64,000 nt of DNA, taken from Flavobacterium foetidum. Its GTDB lineage: Bacteria > Bacteroidota > Bacteroidia > Flavobacteriales > Flavobacteriaceae. Shown here one piece after another: positions 51,886-61,642 of the stretch. The notes below the pieces were generated by a model that searched no databases, had not been told where the DNA came from, and was given only the letters and a program-made list of their open reading frames with translations. How positions within the stretch are numbered: the first letter of the stretch is position 1; each line of letters opens with the position of its first letter. The translations under genes were made by a program, and so were the position numbers. Location of the stretch: assembly GCF_004634245.1 (NCBI RefSeq), contig NZ_SJTF01000005.1:248001-312000 (forward strand), given 5' to 3'.

Positions 51886-52371
51886 TTATTTTAAGTCTTT
51901 GGGGAATATAGTTTTATTGGTTTTGCCTTTATCGATTGAGTCCCAACTGTCCGAGTCGAATTGCAATGATACAAAGCCAGAAGTTGGTACATTATCGATA
52001 AAAACATCTCCAAATTTATTAACAAAATTTGTAATAGCCTCGTTATGCCCGAAAAGAATAACGCTTTCTAAACTATTATCACACGATTTAATAACCTTTT
52101 CGAGTTGCCTCTCATCAAAAGTATATAAATCGTCTCTGAAAACTATGCTTTCAAGAGGATAAGAAATGTTTTGTGCAAAAATTAAAGCGGTTTCGGATGC
52201 TCTTGCCGCAGAACTGCTCCAAATTATGTAGGTTTTTGGGAGAAATTTAGAAATATGTAAAGAAACAGTATGTGCATCGAGAATCCCTCTTTTCATTAAT
52301 GGTCTGTCAAAATCTTTTAAAGGTGCTTCCCAGCTTGATTTCGCGTGACGTATCAAAATTAAATTTTTCAT
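51886..52371 (-). CDS. SixA-type histidine phosphatase
   Basis: A 161-residue histidine-phosphatase-superfamily protein. The N-terminal catalytic motif is LILIRHAKSSWE with His9 (from the ATG at 52371). The conserved second-site residues are in SSSAARASETA and in FGHNEAITNFVNKF. E. coli SixA removes phosphate from phosphohistidine on the PTS protein NPr and possibly ArcB; the target here is unknown. I chose the ATG at 52371 because the 12 upstream residues are not family-like. It is the first gene of the ppk1/ppx operon. Confidence 0.85.
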   Translation of the reverse strand: MKNLILIRHAKSSWEAPLKDFDRPLMKRGILDAHTVSLHISKFLPKTYIIWSSSAARASETALIFAQNISYPLESIVFRDDLYTFDERQLEKVIKSCDNSLESVILFGHNEAITNFVNKFGDVFIDNVPTSGFVSLQFDSDSWDSIDKGKTNKTIFPKDLK

Positions 52372-53146
52372 AAGCAGAAGGTTTAGAACCTCAAAGACGA
52401 AGCTCACATTTTATTAAGTTTCTAATTTACAAAAGTTATTTTAATACCTGCTGATTTTTTATTTCTGTTAACAATTGTCACAAATTTAACAAGAATAAAG
52501 AAATCTTAAAATATTAACATTTTGAAAATAAATTCTTCCTTTTTTTTAAGTTAAAGTTTTTCATCTATTAAATCAGACATTTAGTCGATAGTGTAAAACA
52601 AATTTATAACACGACATAAAATAATGATTTACAGTAATTTAATTTAAAATAAATTTGAAAATCCGATTTTTTTAGAAGTTAAATTTTAGGATTAAAAGAG
52701 TTAAAAAAAAGTTTTATTGAGGTAACATTTTACTAAAAAAATGTCGTTGAACGAGTTTTTATGTTAGTTACAGATAAAAAAATACAATCTGAAAATTAAG
52801 TATATACCTTTAATTATGTTAAAATATTAAAGATACCACAAACAGAGGAATAAATTACAACAATCAAATAGCAACAAATCCGGAAGCTGCTAACTACTTG
52901 AAAATTGTAAGATTAATTTCTTTTGTACGCAACGCAGATGTGCAACTAAAACACATCTTAAAAAGGATTATCACTGTAACTTAAAAACAAATCCTAAAGA
53001 AAAACTCCAAGCTAATTTAAAAGCTTGCACCAAAAATTAACTACAATACTTAATTCAAGTATCAGTGCAAAAAATTATATCAGTCAAGCTGATTATAAAC
53101 TCAGGAATCTCAAAATAAAATTATTAAAGTTTAAAAAGTAGAGATT
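52372..53146. other. AT-rich intergenic region upstream of the adhesin gene
   Basis: About 775 bases between divergent transcription units, very AT-rich, with no open frame that I can support. TAAATTTG at 52650-52657 fits the -7 consensus on the plus strand and would give the adhesin message a leader of nearly 500 bases. I see no strong palindrome. The size suggests regulation or a long leader, but nothing specific can be named. Confidence 0.4.
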
Positions 53147-56100
53147 ATGAAAAACATTACTTCTTTAAAAAATATTAGTTTCAGATACGTATTTACAACA
53201 TTTATTCTAATATTCAATATTCATTTATCGTTTTCACAAATAGATTTAAGAACCTGTGGTTACAGCTGTACGTCAAACAACTACACACTTACAGATGTAT
53301 ATCTAAGTTTATCAAATGTCAACGGAACTCCAATCACTAATACTACTTGTACAATTGGGCAAGTACAGCAGGTCTATATTTATCTTAATTACACTTCCAA
53401 CTCTAATTCGTCTATTCATTATACAAGAATGAATTCAGACCTAAAAATAAATGGAACTACTACATTCTTAAATGTTCTTTTAGGAGATATTGCTCCTGGC
53501 AGCAACAAAAAGTTAATTTATGGGCCATTTAACTGGACTTGCGGAGATGAATTAAGCCTAAGCAATACCATAATTGCTTGGAAAACAAACAGCAATAGCA
53601 ATCCTGGCCCAAATTACAACTGCGGTTCTTATACCAACTCGCAATGTGATTTTACCAATAGTTTTACAATTTCTAAGCCTTTGGCCGTTCAGTTTACCTA
53701 CAAAGCCTGTAAAGTGGGTACCAGTACAACAGTGAGTTTTACCTCAACAACAAATGGAGGCAAAACACCTTATACATATGCTTGGGATTTTAAAAATGAT
53801 GGAGGAGCACCAGATTCTACTTTACCCAATCCAACTTATACGTACACCACATCTAACAACACAGCAAAATTAACGGTTACCGATTCACAAAACATATCGA
53901 ATACTTATATTCTGCCCATAGTCGAGCCAACTGAATTAATGTTAAGCGAAACACATTCGGCTGTAAGTTGCAATGGTGGAACTTCTAATATAACATTGAC
54001 TGTGACTGGTGGAACTCCCAACTACACTTATTCATGGAGCAACGGTGCAGTCACCAAAGACCTAACCAATGTTGGTCCTGGAAGTTACACGGTTACCGTA
54101 ACTGACAGCAACAACTGTTCTAAACAATTGACGGTAGTAATATCTGGTGGAGATACCATTAAACCGATTATTGATCCTCTACCTGCAACAAGTACAATTG
54201 ATTGTCCATCTCTTCCAGTTTTTGCTCAAGCTACAGCAACGGACAATAGCGGAACTGTGACTTCTTTGACTTATGTTGACCAAAATACTCCTGGATCTTG
54301 TGCTGGTACCTACTCGATAACGAGAACATGGACTGCAAAAGATGCTTGCAACAACACTTCACTTCCTGTAAGTCAAACCATAAATGTGGTAGATGTTACT
54401 GCTCCAACTTGGACGACTGCAGCTAATTCTTTGAATGTTACTTTGGAATGTAGCAACGCTTCCGGACTTGCAAATGCTCAGGCGACGTTTCCGACCGCTT
54501 CTGACATGTGCGATGCCGATGTTGCAGACATCACCAAAACAAGCGGACAGTTCGTAGCAACTCAGGGATGCGGAAATTCCGGAACTTATACCAACACTTG
54601 GACTGCTAAAGACGACTGCGGCAACATTTCTGATGTTTTCACTCAGGTAATAACGATTCAGGATACGGCTGCGCCGACTTGGACGACTGCAGCAACAGCC
54701 CTGAATGTGACTCTGGAATGCAGCGATGCCGCTGGTCTGGCTTCAGCGCAAGCGATGATTCCGACTGCTGCCGACTTGTGCGATGCTGATGTTGCAGACA
54801 TCATAAAAACAAACGGACAGTTCGTAGTAACTGAGGGATGCGGAAATTCTGGAACTTATACCAACACTTGGACTGTGAAAGACGACTGCGGCAACATCTC
54901 TGATGTCTTCACTCAGGTAATCACGATTCAGGATACGGCTGCTCCGACTTGGACGACTGCAGCAACAGCCCTGAATGTGACTCTGGAATGCAGCGATGCC
55001 GCTGGTCTGGCTTCAGCGCAAGCGATGATTCCGACCGCTTCTGACTTATGCGATGCTGATGTTGCAGACATCATAAAAACAAACGGACAGTTCATTGCTT
55101 CTCAAAATTGCGGAAATTCCGGAACTTATACCAACACTTGGACCGTGAAGGACGACTGCGGGAATATTTCCGATGTCTTCACTCAGGTAATCACGATTCA
55201 GGATACGGCAGCGCCGACTTGGACGACTGCACCTACAGCCTTGAATGTGACATTGGAATGCAGCGACGCTTCAGGACTTGCAAACGCTCAGGCGATGATT
55301 CCGACCGCTTCTGACATGTGCGATGCCGATGTTGCAGACATCATAAAAACAAGCGGACAGTTCGTGGCAACTCTGGGATGCGGAAATTCTGGAACGTACA
55401 CCAACACTTGGACTGTAAAGGACAACTGCGGGAATACTTCCGACGTTTTCACTCAGGTAATCACGATTCAGGATACGGCTGCGCCGACTTGGACGACTGC
55501 ACCAACAGCCCTGAATGTGACTTTGGAATGCAGCGACGCTTCCGGACTTGCAAACGCTCAGGCGATGATTCCGACCGCTTCTGACATGTGCGATGCCGAT
55601 GTTGCAGACATCATAAAAACAAGCGGACAGTTCGTAGCAACTCAGGGATGCGGAAATTCCGGAACTTATACCAACTCTTGGACCGTGAAGGACGACTGCG
55701 GCAACATTTCTGATGTCTTCACTCAGGTAATCACCATTCAGGATACGGCTGCGCCGACTTGGACGACTGCACCTACAGCCCTGAATGTGACATTGGAATG
55801 CAGCGATGCTTCAGGACTTGCGAACGCTCAGGCGATGATTCCGACTGCTGCCGACTTATGCGATGCTGATGTTGCAGACATCATAAAAACAAGCGGACAG
55901 TTCGTAGTAACTGAGGGATGCGGAAATTCCGGAACTTATACCAACACTTGGACTGTGAAAGACGACTGCGGCAACATTTCTGATGTTTTCACTCAGGTAA
56001 TAACGATTCAGGATACGGCTGCGCCGACTTGGACGACAACCCCAACAGCCCTGAATGTGACTCTGGAATGCAGCGACGCTTCCGGACTTGCAAATGCGCA

Positions 56101-58717
56101 AGCGATGATTCCGGTCGCTTCTGACTTGTGCGATGCTGATGTTGCAGACATCACCAAAACAAGCGGACAGTTCGTAGCAACTCAGGGATGCGGAAATTCC
56201 GGAACTTATACCAACACTTGGACTGTGAAAGACGACTGCGGCAACATCTCTGATGTCTTCACTCAGGTAATCACGATTCAGGATACGGCTGCGCCGACTT
56301 GGAAGACTGCACCAACAGCCTTGAATGTGACATTGGAATGCAGCGATGCTTCAGGACTTGCGGATGCTCAGGCGATGACTCCGACCGCTTCTGACTTGTG
56401 CGATGCTGATGTTGCAGACATCACCAAAACAAACGGACAGTTCGTGGCTGCTGCAGGTTGCGGAAATTCCGGAACCTATACCAACACTTGGACTGCGAAA
56501 GACGACTGCGGGAATATTTCCGATGTCTTCACTCAGGTAATCACGATTCAGGATACGGCAGCTCCGACTTGGACGACTGCCCCAACAGCTTTGGATGTGA
56601 CTTTGGAATGCAGCGATGCTTCAGGACTTGCAAACGCTCAGGCAATGTTTCCGGCCGCTTCAGACTTATGCGATGCTGATGTTGCAGACATCACCAAAAC
56701 AAGCGGACAGTTCGTAGCAACTCAGGGATGCGGAAATTCTGGAACTTATACCAACACTTGGACTGTGAAAGACGACTGCGGCAACATCTCTGATGTCTTC
56801 ACTCAGGTAATCACGATTCAGGATACGGCTGCGCCGACTTGGACGACTGCACCTACAGCCCTGAATGTGACATTGGAATGCAGCGATGCTTCCGGACTTG
56901 CGAACGCTCAGGCGATGTTTCCGGCCTCTTCTGACTTGTGCGATGCTGATGTTGCAGACATCACCAAAACAAGCGGACAGTTCGTGGCTTCTCAAAATTG
57001 CGGTAATGCGGGAACCTATACCAACACTTGGACTGCAAAAGACGACTGCGGGAATATTTCTGATGTCTTCACTCAGATAATTACGATTCAGGATACGGCA
57101 GCTCCGGTTTGGACCACTGCATCAACAGCCCTGAATGTGACATTGGAATGCAGCGATGATTCAGGACTTGCCAGTGCTCAGGCGATGACTCCGACCGCTT
57201 CTGACTTATGCGATGCTGATGTTGCAGACATCACCAAAACAAACGGACAGTTTGTGGCTGCTGCAGGTTGCGGAAATTCCGGAACCTATACCAACACTTG
57301 GACTGCGAAAGACGACTGCGGGAATATTTCTGATGTCTTCACTCAGATAATCACGATTCAGGATACGACTGCGCCGACTTGGACGACTGCACCAACAGCT
57401 CTGAATGTGACATTGGAATGCAGCGATGCTGCTGGTTTGACAACAGCATTCAATCAAGCGCCAATCGCAACCGATGTTTGCAGTTCGGAAATTATTTATA
57501 CTAAATCAACTGGCATATTTAAAGTATCCGAATCTTGTTCTAATGCAGGTACGTACACCAATACATGGATTGCCAAAGACAATTGTGGCAACTTATCTAG
57601 TACTTTCACTCAAGTGATTACAATTCAAGATACAAAAGCGCCTGTTTTTACTAGTACTCTTCCAGCAAATATTACAGTTTCCTGTGATGCCGTGCCAGTG
57701 CCAGCAGAAATGATTGCCTTTGACGGTTGTAATGAAAATTTACCAGTTGTTTTTACCGAAACAAAAGCAATCAGCGAAAATGGATGTGCTTCTAATTATA
57801 CTTTGACCCGCAATTGGAAAACAAGTGACTGTAGCGGCAATATCGTTTCTCACACTCAGATTGTCACTGTTCGAGACACTACTCCTCCAACAGGAACTGC
57901 ACCAGCAAATGTAGTGGGCTTAAGAGACCGAGCTGAAATTCCAGCTCCAAATCCACAGGCTATTACAGATGCAAAAGATAATTGCAGTCCGAATGTTACT
58001 ATCTCTATTACAGATACCAGCAATGAGGGAACTGGATGCGCTGGCAACATTTACATTCTGACGAGAAGCTACACTTTATCTGATTGTGCTGGAAACAAAA
58101 CCGTATTGGTTCAGACCTTCACTGTTGAAAGCGTTACCAACATAACAAGTGAAGCATGTACTGACGATTCGACTTTGATTAATCTTTCAACTCTACTTCC
58201 TAGCGGCACTCTTACTACAGGAACCTGGACAGACACAAGCGGTTCTAATGCTTTACAAGGAAACATTTTAAATCCGTTTGGTCTGACATTAGGAAATTAC
58301 ACTTTCGAATATCAGATAGCCAATGAAAACTGCACCAAAAAAATCGTTTTAAACATGCTGATAAATGATGATTGCAAAGTCTTGGCTTGCGGAAACATTT
58401 TGGTGCACAATGCTTTTTCTCCAAATGGTGATGGAATAAACGATGTATTCGAAATCGACGGCATTAATGATCTGACTTGTTATCCTGGAAATACAGTAGA
58501 AATTTATAACCGCTGGGGAATATTGGTTTTTGAAACTACCAATTATAATAATTCCACCAACGCCTTTGATGGCAATTCCAGAGGAAGAACAACGGTTAAA
58601 CAATCTGAAGGATTACCAACCGGAACCTACTTCTATATCCTAAACTACCAGTCAGTAGATGGAAATAATAGGATTCAGAACAATAAAAAAGATGGTTTTT
58701 TATATCTGTCCAGATAA
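53147..58717 (+). CDS. Giant T9SS-secreted repeat adhesin (gliding-motility-associated C-terminal domain)
   Basis: An 1856-residue predicted surface adhesin. The order is: signal peptide (through LSFSQ); an N-terminal beta-rich region; a PKD-like domain around residue 200 (TPYTYAWDFKNDGG); a SprB-type repeat near residues 265-340 (AVSCNGGTSNITLTVTGG, then GPGSYTVTVTDSNNCS); twelve tandem HYR-like repeats of 90 residues (about 416-1495); further HYR-like domains; and a type B T9SS C-terminal domain from about residue 1750 (HNAFSPNGDGINDVF, EIYNRWG, GTYFYILNY). Each repeat carries four Cys, so it is probably disulfide-bonded. It is followed by PorP/SprF and OmpA-family genes, which usually help secrete or attach such proteins. 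Confidence 0.92.
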   Translation: MKNITSLKNISFRYVFTTFILIFNIHLSFSQIDLRTCGYSCTSNNYTLTDVYLSLSNVNGTPITNTTCTIGQVQQVYIYLNYTSNSNSSIHYTRMNSDLKINGTTTFLNVLLGDIAPGSNKKLIYGPFNWTCGDELSLSNTIIAWKTNSNSNPGPNYNCGSYTNSQCDFTNSFTISKPLAVQFTYKACKVGTSTTVSFTSTTNGGKTPYTYAWDFKNDGGAPDSTLPNPTYTYTTSNNTAKLTVTDSQNISNTYILPIVEPTELMLSETHSAVSCNGGTSNITLTVTGGTPNYTYSWSNGAVTKDLTNVGPGSYTVTVTDSNNCSKQLTVVISGGDTIKPIIDPLPATSTIDCPSLPVFAQATATDNSGTVTSLTYVDQNTPGSCAGTYSITRTWTAKDACNNTSLPVSQTINVVDVTAPTWTTAANSLNVTLECSNASGLANAQATFPTASDMCDADVADITKTSGQFVATQGCGNSGTYTNTWTAKDDCGNISDVFTQVITIQDTAAPTWTTAATALNVTLECSDAAGLASAQAMIPTAADLCDADVADIIKTNGQFVVTEGCGNSGTYTNTWTVKDDCGNISDVFTQVITIQDTAAPTWTTAATALNVTLECSDAAGLASAQAMIPTASDLCDADVADIIKTNGQFIASQNCGNSGTYTNTWTVKDDCGNISDVFTQVITIQDTAAPTWTTAPTALNVTLECSDASGLANAQAMIPTASDMCDADVADIIKTSGQFVATLGCGNSGTYTNTWTVKDNCGNTSDVFTQVITIQDTAAPTWTTAPTALNVTLECSDASGLANAQAMIPTASDMCDADVADIIKTSGQFVATQGCGNSGTYTNSWTVKDDCGNISDVFTQVITIQDTAAPTWTTAPTALNVTLECSDASGLANAQAMIPTAADLCDADVADIIKTSGQFVVTEGCGNSGTYTNTWTVKDDCGNISDVFTQVITIQDTAAPTWTTTPTALNVTLECSDASGLANAQAMIPVASDLCDADVADITKTSGQFVATQGCGNSGTYTNTWTVKDDCGNISDVFTQVITIQDTAAPTWKTAPTALNVTLECSDASGLADAQAMTPTASDLCDADVADITKTNGQFVAAAGCGNSGTYTNTWTAKDDCGNISDVFTQVITIQDTAAPTWTTAPTALDVTLECSDASGLANAQAMFPAASDLCDADVADITKTSGQFVATQGCGNSGTYTNTWTVKDDCGNISDVFTQVITIQDTAAPTWTTAPTALNVTLECSDASGLANAQAMFPASSDLCDADVADITKTSGQFVASQNCGNAGTYTNTWTAKDDCGNISDVFTQIITIQDTAAPVWTTASTALNVTLECSDDSGLASAQAMTPTASDLCDADVADITKTNGQFVAAAGCGNSGTYTNTWTAKDDCGNISDVFTQIITIQDTTAPTWTTAPTALNVTLECSDAAGLTTAFNQAPIATDVCSSEIIYTKSTGIFKVSESCSNAGTYTNTWIAKDNCGNLSSTFTQVITIQDTKAPVFTSTLPANITVSCDAVPVPAEMIAFDGCNENLPVVFTETKAISENGCASNYTLTRNWKTSDCSGNIVSHTQIVTVRDTTPPTGTAPANVVGLRDRAEIPAPNPQAITDAKDNCSPNVTISITDTSNEGTGCAGNIYILTRSYTLSDCAGNKTVLVQTFTVESVTNITSEACTDDSTLINLSTLLPSGTLTTGTWTDTSGSNALQGNILNPFGLTLGNYTFEYQIANENCTKKIVLNMLINDDCKVLACGNILVHNAFSPNGDGINDVFEIDGINDLTCYPGNTVEIYNRWGILVFETTNYNNSTNAFDGNSRGRTTVKQSEGLPTGTYFYILNYQSVDGNNRIQNNKKDGFLYLSR
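54391..57630 (+). repeat. Twelve tandem 270-bp repeats inside the adhesin gene
   Basis: Units begin at 54391 and every 270 bases after it, through 57361, with no change of register. Units 1-11 are near-identical at the DNA level; the twelfth (57361-57630) has diverged strongly in its second half. The array looks visibly richer in G+C than the flanking DNA. Variant blocks such as the five residues before the GC/NC cysteine (VATQ, VVTE, IASQ/VASQ, VAAA, VATL) are shared in a mosaic way between non-adjacent units. Confidence 0.95.
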
Positions 58718-58726
58718 AGTAAAAAA

Positions 58727-58764
58727 GTAATGCATTATAAACACCACAATTTATAATGCATTAC
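58727..58764 (+). other. Perfect 14-bp hairpin between adhesin and porP genes
   Basis: GTAATGCATTATAA (58727-58740) pairs exactly with TTATAATGCATTAC (58751-58764), loop of 10 bases, in the 72-base gap between the two genes. There is no T run after it, so it is more likely an mRNA-processing or stability element than a full terminator. Confidence 0.55.
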
Positions 58765-58789
58765 CTACTAATCAATAACAACATCTATT

Positions 58790-59707
58790 ATGAGAACAAA
58801 ATTATTTTTTTTCGTGATTATGTTCGCAACCTTTTGCGGTTACGCACAGCAAGATGCACAATATACTCAGTATATGTACAATACTATCAATATAAATCCG
58901 GCTTATGCAGGATCACGCGGAGCTTTAAGCATTTTTGGATTATACAGAACGCAATGGGTAGGTCTTGATGGAGCGCCCGAAACCTCTACAGTATCGGTTA
59001 ACTCTCCAATCAATAACAGCAATGTCGGCATTGGACTCTCAATTGTGAATGATAAAATTGGTCCCACAAACGAAACCAGCATATCTGCCGATATTTCTTA
59101 CACAATTCAAACTTCTGCAGACTTTAAACTGTCATTCGGTATCAAAGGAACAGCCAATTTGTTCAATCTTGACATTAACAAATTGAATCCAGCGAATCAG
59201 AATGATCCACAGTTTCAGGATTTCGACAACAAATTCTCTCCAAATGTCGGAGCCGGAATCTATTATCATTCAGACAAAGCTTACATAGGCCTATCTGTTC
59301 CTAATTTTATTGAAACCAACAAATACAATGATAATGATATTGCGATTTACAAAAGCAAAATGAACTATTACCTAATGGGAGGTTATGTATTTAATCTGGA
59401 CCAATATGAATATTACAAATTTAAACCTGCCATATTGGCCAAAATGGTAGAAGGCGCGCCTCTTCAGGTAGACATATCAGCCAATTTTATGCTTATCGAT
59501 CGGATCGTTTTAGGAGTTGCCTACAGATGGAGCGCTTCATTGAGTGCAATGGCAGGTTTTCAAATTACAGACGGACTTTACATAGGTTATGGATACGATC
59601 ATGAAACTACAAATCTCCAAAATTATAACTCAGGTTCGCATGAAATATTCCTGCGTTATGAATTCTTCAAAAACAATGGAAAAATGACCACTCCACGTTT
59701 CTTCTAA
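58790..59707 (+). CDS. PorP/SprF-family type IX secretion membrane protein
   Basis: A 305-residue outer-membrane protein of the PorP/SprF family. It has a signal peptide through CGYAQ, then the family opening DAQYTQYMYNTININPAYAGSRG, and barrel strands to the C-terminus (HEIFLRYEFFKNNGKM). SprF is needed in F. johnsoniae for surface delivery of the adhesin SprB; family members are typically encoded directly downstream of type B CTD adhesins, as here. It is therefore probably the dedicated partner of the 1856-residue adhesin. It starts 72 bases after the adhesin stop and 12 bases before the OmpA-family gene. Confidence 0.93.
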   Translation: MRTKLFFFVIMFATFCGYAQQDAQYTQYMYNTININPAYAGSRGALSIFGLYRTQWVGLDGAPETSTVSVNSPINNSNVGIGLSIVNDKIGPTNETSISADISYTIQTSADFKLSFGIKGTANLFNLDINKLNPANQNDPQFQDFDNKFSPNVGAGIYYHSDKAYIGLSVPNFIETNKYNDNDIAIYKSKMNYYLMGGYVFNLDQYEYYKFKPAILAKMVEGAPLQVDISANFMLIDRIVLGVAYRWSASLSAMAGFQITDGLYIGYGYDHETTNLQNYNSGSHEIFLRYEFFKNNGKMTTPRFF

Positions 59708-59719
59708 AAACTAAGTATC

Positions 59720-61642
59720 ATGAAAAATTTTACACTTCTTTTAATCACTTTTAATCTTTTTTTCTGTTTCTCACAGGAGAAAAAGATGAATTCAGGAGAT
59801 AAAAAATTTGATGGTTATGCTTATATAGACGCCATTAAAACCTATGAAAGAGTTGCTAATAAAGGCTATAAATCGGAAAGCCTGTTTAAAAAACTAGGAG
59901 ACTCTTATTATTTCAATTCAGAATTTGAAGGTGCCGCAAAATGGTATGGAGAATTGTTTGCTATGAATCCGTCACCAGAAGCTGAATATTTTTATCGTTA
60001 CGCACAATCGTTGAAATCAATTGGACAAATCGACAAAGCCAATAAAATTTTAGATGAATTTAATGCCAAAAACAAAAACGACTCAAGAGGCATTCTGTAT
60101 AAAAAAGACCAAAATTATCTCGATCAGATAAAAGCCAATTCAGGACGATACAAAATCGAAGATGCCGGCATTAATTCAAAATACTCAGACTATGGGAGTT
60201 TTCTGCACGACAACAAAATCTATTTTGCATCGGCGAGAGATACAGGTAATTTCAGCAAAAGAAAGCACAAATGGACCGGAGAATACTTCACCAATATCTA
60301 CAATTCCGATTTAGACAAAAACGGTTTGCCTTCTAAGGTAAATAAAATTAAATCGGACCTCAACAGTAGGTTTCATGAATCTTCTCCTGTTTTTACCAAA
60401 GACGGCAAAACAGTATACTTTACCAGAAACAATTTTATTGATGGAAAAAAAGGAAAAGATGCCAACCAAGTCACACTGGTAAAAATCTACAAAGCAACAC
60501 TAGAAAACGGAAAATGGACTCATATTACTCCTCTTCCTTTTACCAGCAACAATTACAGTACAGCTCATCCGGCACTTAGCCCCGATGACAAAACAATGTA
60601 TTTTGCATCTGATATGCCGGGTTCTGTCGGGCAATCTGATATTTATAAAGTAAGCGTAAACGGTGAAAATTTTGGACCGCCGCAAAATTTGGGAAAGGCA
60701 ATTAATACGGAAGGTAAAGAAACGTTTCCGTATGTAACAAATGAAAATGAAATCTATTTTTCATCAGATGGTCATCCTGGACTTGGAGGGTTGGACGTTT
60801 TTGTGGGGCAGATTGACAATAATGGCGCTATTAGCGATATTCAAAATCTGGGAAACGACATCAATTCTCCCCAGGATGATTTTGCTTACATCATTGATCC
60901 TATTAGCAGAAAAGGATATTTCAGTTCCAACAAAGACGGCGGTTTAGGCTCTGATGATATTTACAGTTTTTTGGAAACTAGAAGATTAAAGTGTCTGCAA
61001 GAACTAGAAGGCATTATTACAGACGCTCAGACTGGTGAGACACTTCCCGATTCTAAAGTGACTTTATATGAAAACATGGAAATTAAAAATTCGGTAACCG
61101 CAGATTTTCAAGGAAAATACAGTTTTTCGGTCGAATGTGGCAAAACCTATTATGTGAGAGCTGAAAAACCCGAATATTCAACGAAAGAAGTCAGCATTAC
61201 TATTCCGAAAACAACCGGAAAAACAAATTTGCCAATCGCACTCGAAAGATCGATTTGCAAGGTTGCTGTCGGAGACGATTTAGGAAAATGCTTCGGAATT
61301 AAAATGATTTATTTTGATTTGGATAAATCGAATATCAGAACTGAAGCCGCAATTGATCTCGAAAAAATACTGGTTGTCCTGAACGATTATCCGAAAATGA
61401 AACTCGATATACGTTCGCATACAGACAGCAGGGCTAGCCAACAATACAACGAAGCCTTATCTGACAGACGAGCTAAATCTACCATACAATGGTTAATAAA
61501 AAATGGCGTAGATAAAAACCGTTTGACCGGAAGAGGATATGGCGAAACGGAACTCGTGAATGGCTGTTCAGACGGAGTGAATTGTACTGAAGAGGAACAC
61601 CAAGCAAATAGGAGAAGTGAATTTATAATTACAAAACTGTAA
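59720..61642 (+). CDS. OmpA-family protein with TPR-like, PD40 and CarboxypepD_reg-like domains
   Basis: A 640-residue envelope protein that probably links the outer membrane to peptidoglycan. The order is: signal peptide (through CFSQ); a helical TPR-like region (about 25-140); WD40-like PD40 beta-propeller repeats (about 150-420; LSPDDKTMYFASDMPGSVGQSD and related SSDGHPGLGGLDVFV); a carboxypeptidase-regulatory-like beta-sandwich (about 435-510; GIITDAQTGETLPDSKVTLY); and an OmpA domain (about 525-640; IYFDLDKSNIRTEAA, IRSHTDSRAS, NRRSEF). It forms the third gene of the adhesin/PorP/OmpA unit. This domain set is close to the PorE-type T9SS component. Confidence 0.9.
   Translation: MKNFTLLLITFNLFFCFSQEKKMNSGDKKFDGYAYIDAIKTYERVANKGYKSESLFKKLGDSYYFNSEFEGAAKWYGELFAMNPSPEAEYFYRYAQSLKSIGQIDKANKILDEFNAKNKNDSRGILYKKDQNYLDQIKANSGRYKIEDAGINSKYSDYGSFLHDNKIYFASARDTGNFSKRKHKWTGEYFTNIYNSDLDKNGLPSKVNKIKSDLNSRFHESSPVFTKDGKTVYFTRNNFIDGKKGKDANQVTLVKIYKATLENGKWTHITPLPFTSNNYSTAHPALSPDDKTMYFASDMPGSVGQSDIYKVSVNGENFGPPQNLGKAINTEGKETFPYVTNENEIYFSSDGHPGLGGLDVFVGQIDNNGAISDIQNLGNDINSPQDDFAYIIDPISRKGYFSSNKDGGLGSDDIYSFLETRRLKCLQELEGIITDAQTGETLPDSKVTLYENMEIKNSVTADFQGKYSFSVECGKTYYVRAEKPEYSTKEVSITIPKTTGKTNLPIALERSICKVAVGDDLGKCFGIKMIYFDLDKSNIRTEAAIDLEKILVVLNDYPKMKLDIRSHTDSRASQQYNEALSDRRAKSTIQWLIKNGVDKNRLTGRGYGETELVNGCSDGVNCTEEEHQANRRSEFIITKL

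Noticed and set aside
54391..57630. Several long antisense and out-of-frame open frames across the adhesin repeats
   Set aside because: They repeat every 270 bases and arise from the tandem array; none has an independent start context or domain.
54391..57630. CRISPR-like array because of regular direct repeats
   Set aside because: The units are 270 bp, in frame, and code for protein domains; there are no short repeats with unique spacers and no cas genes.
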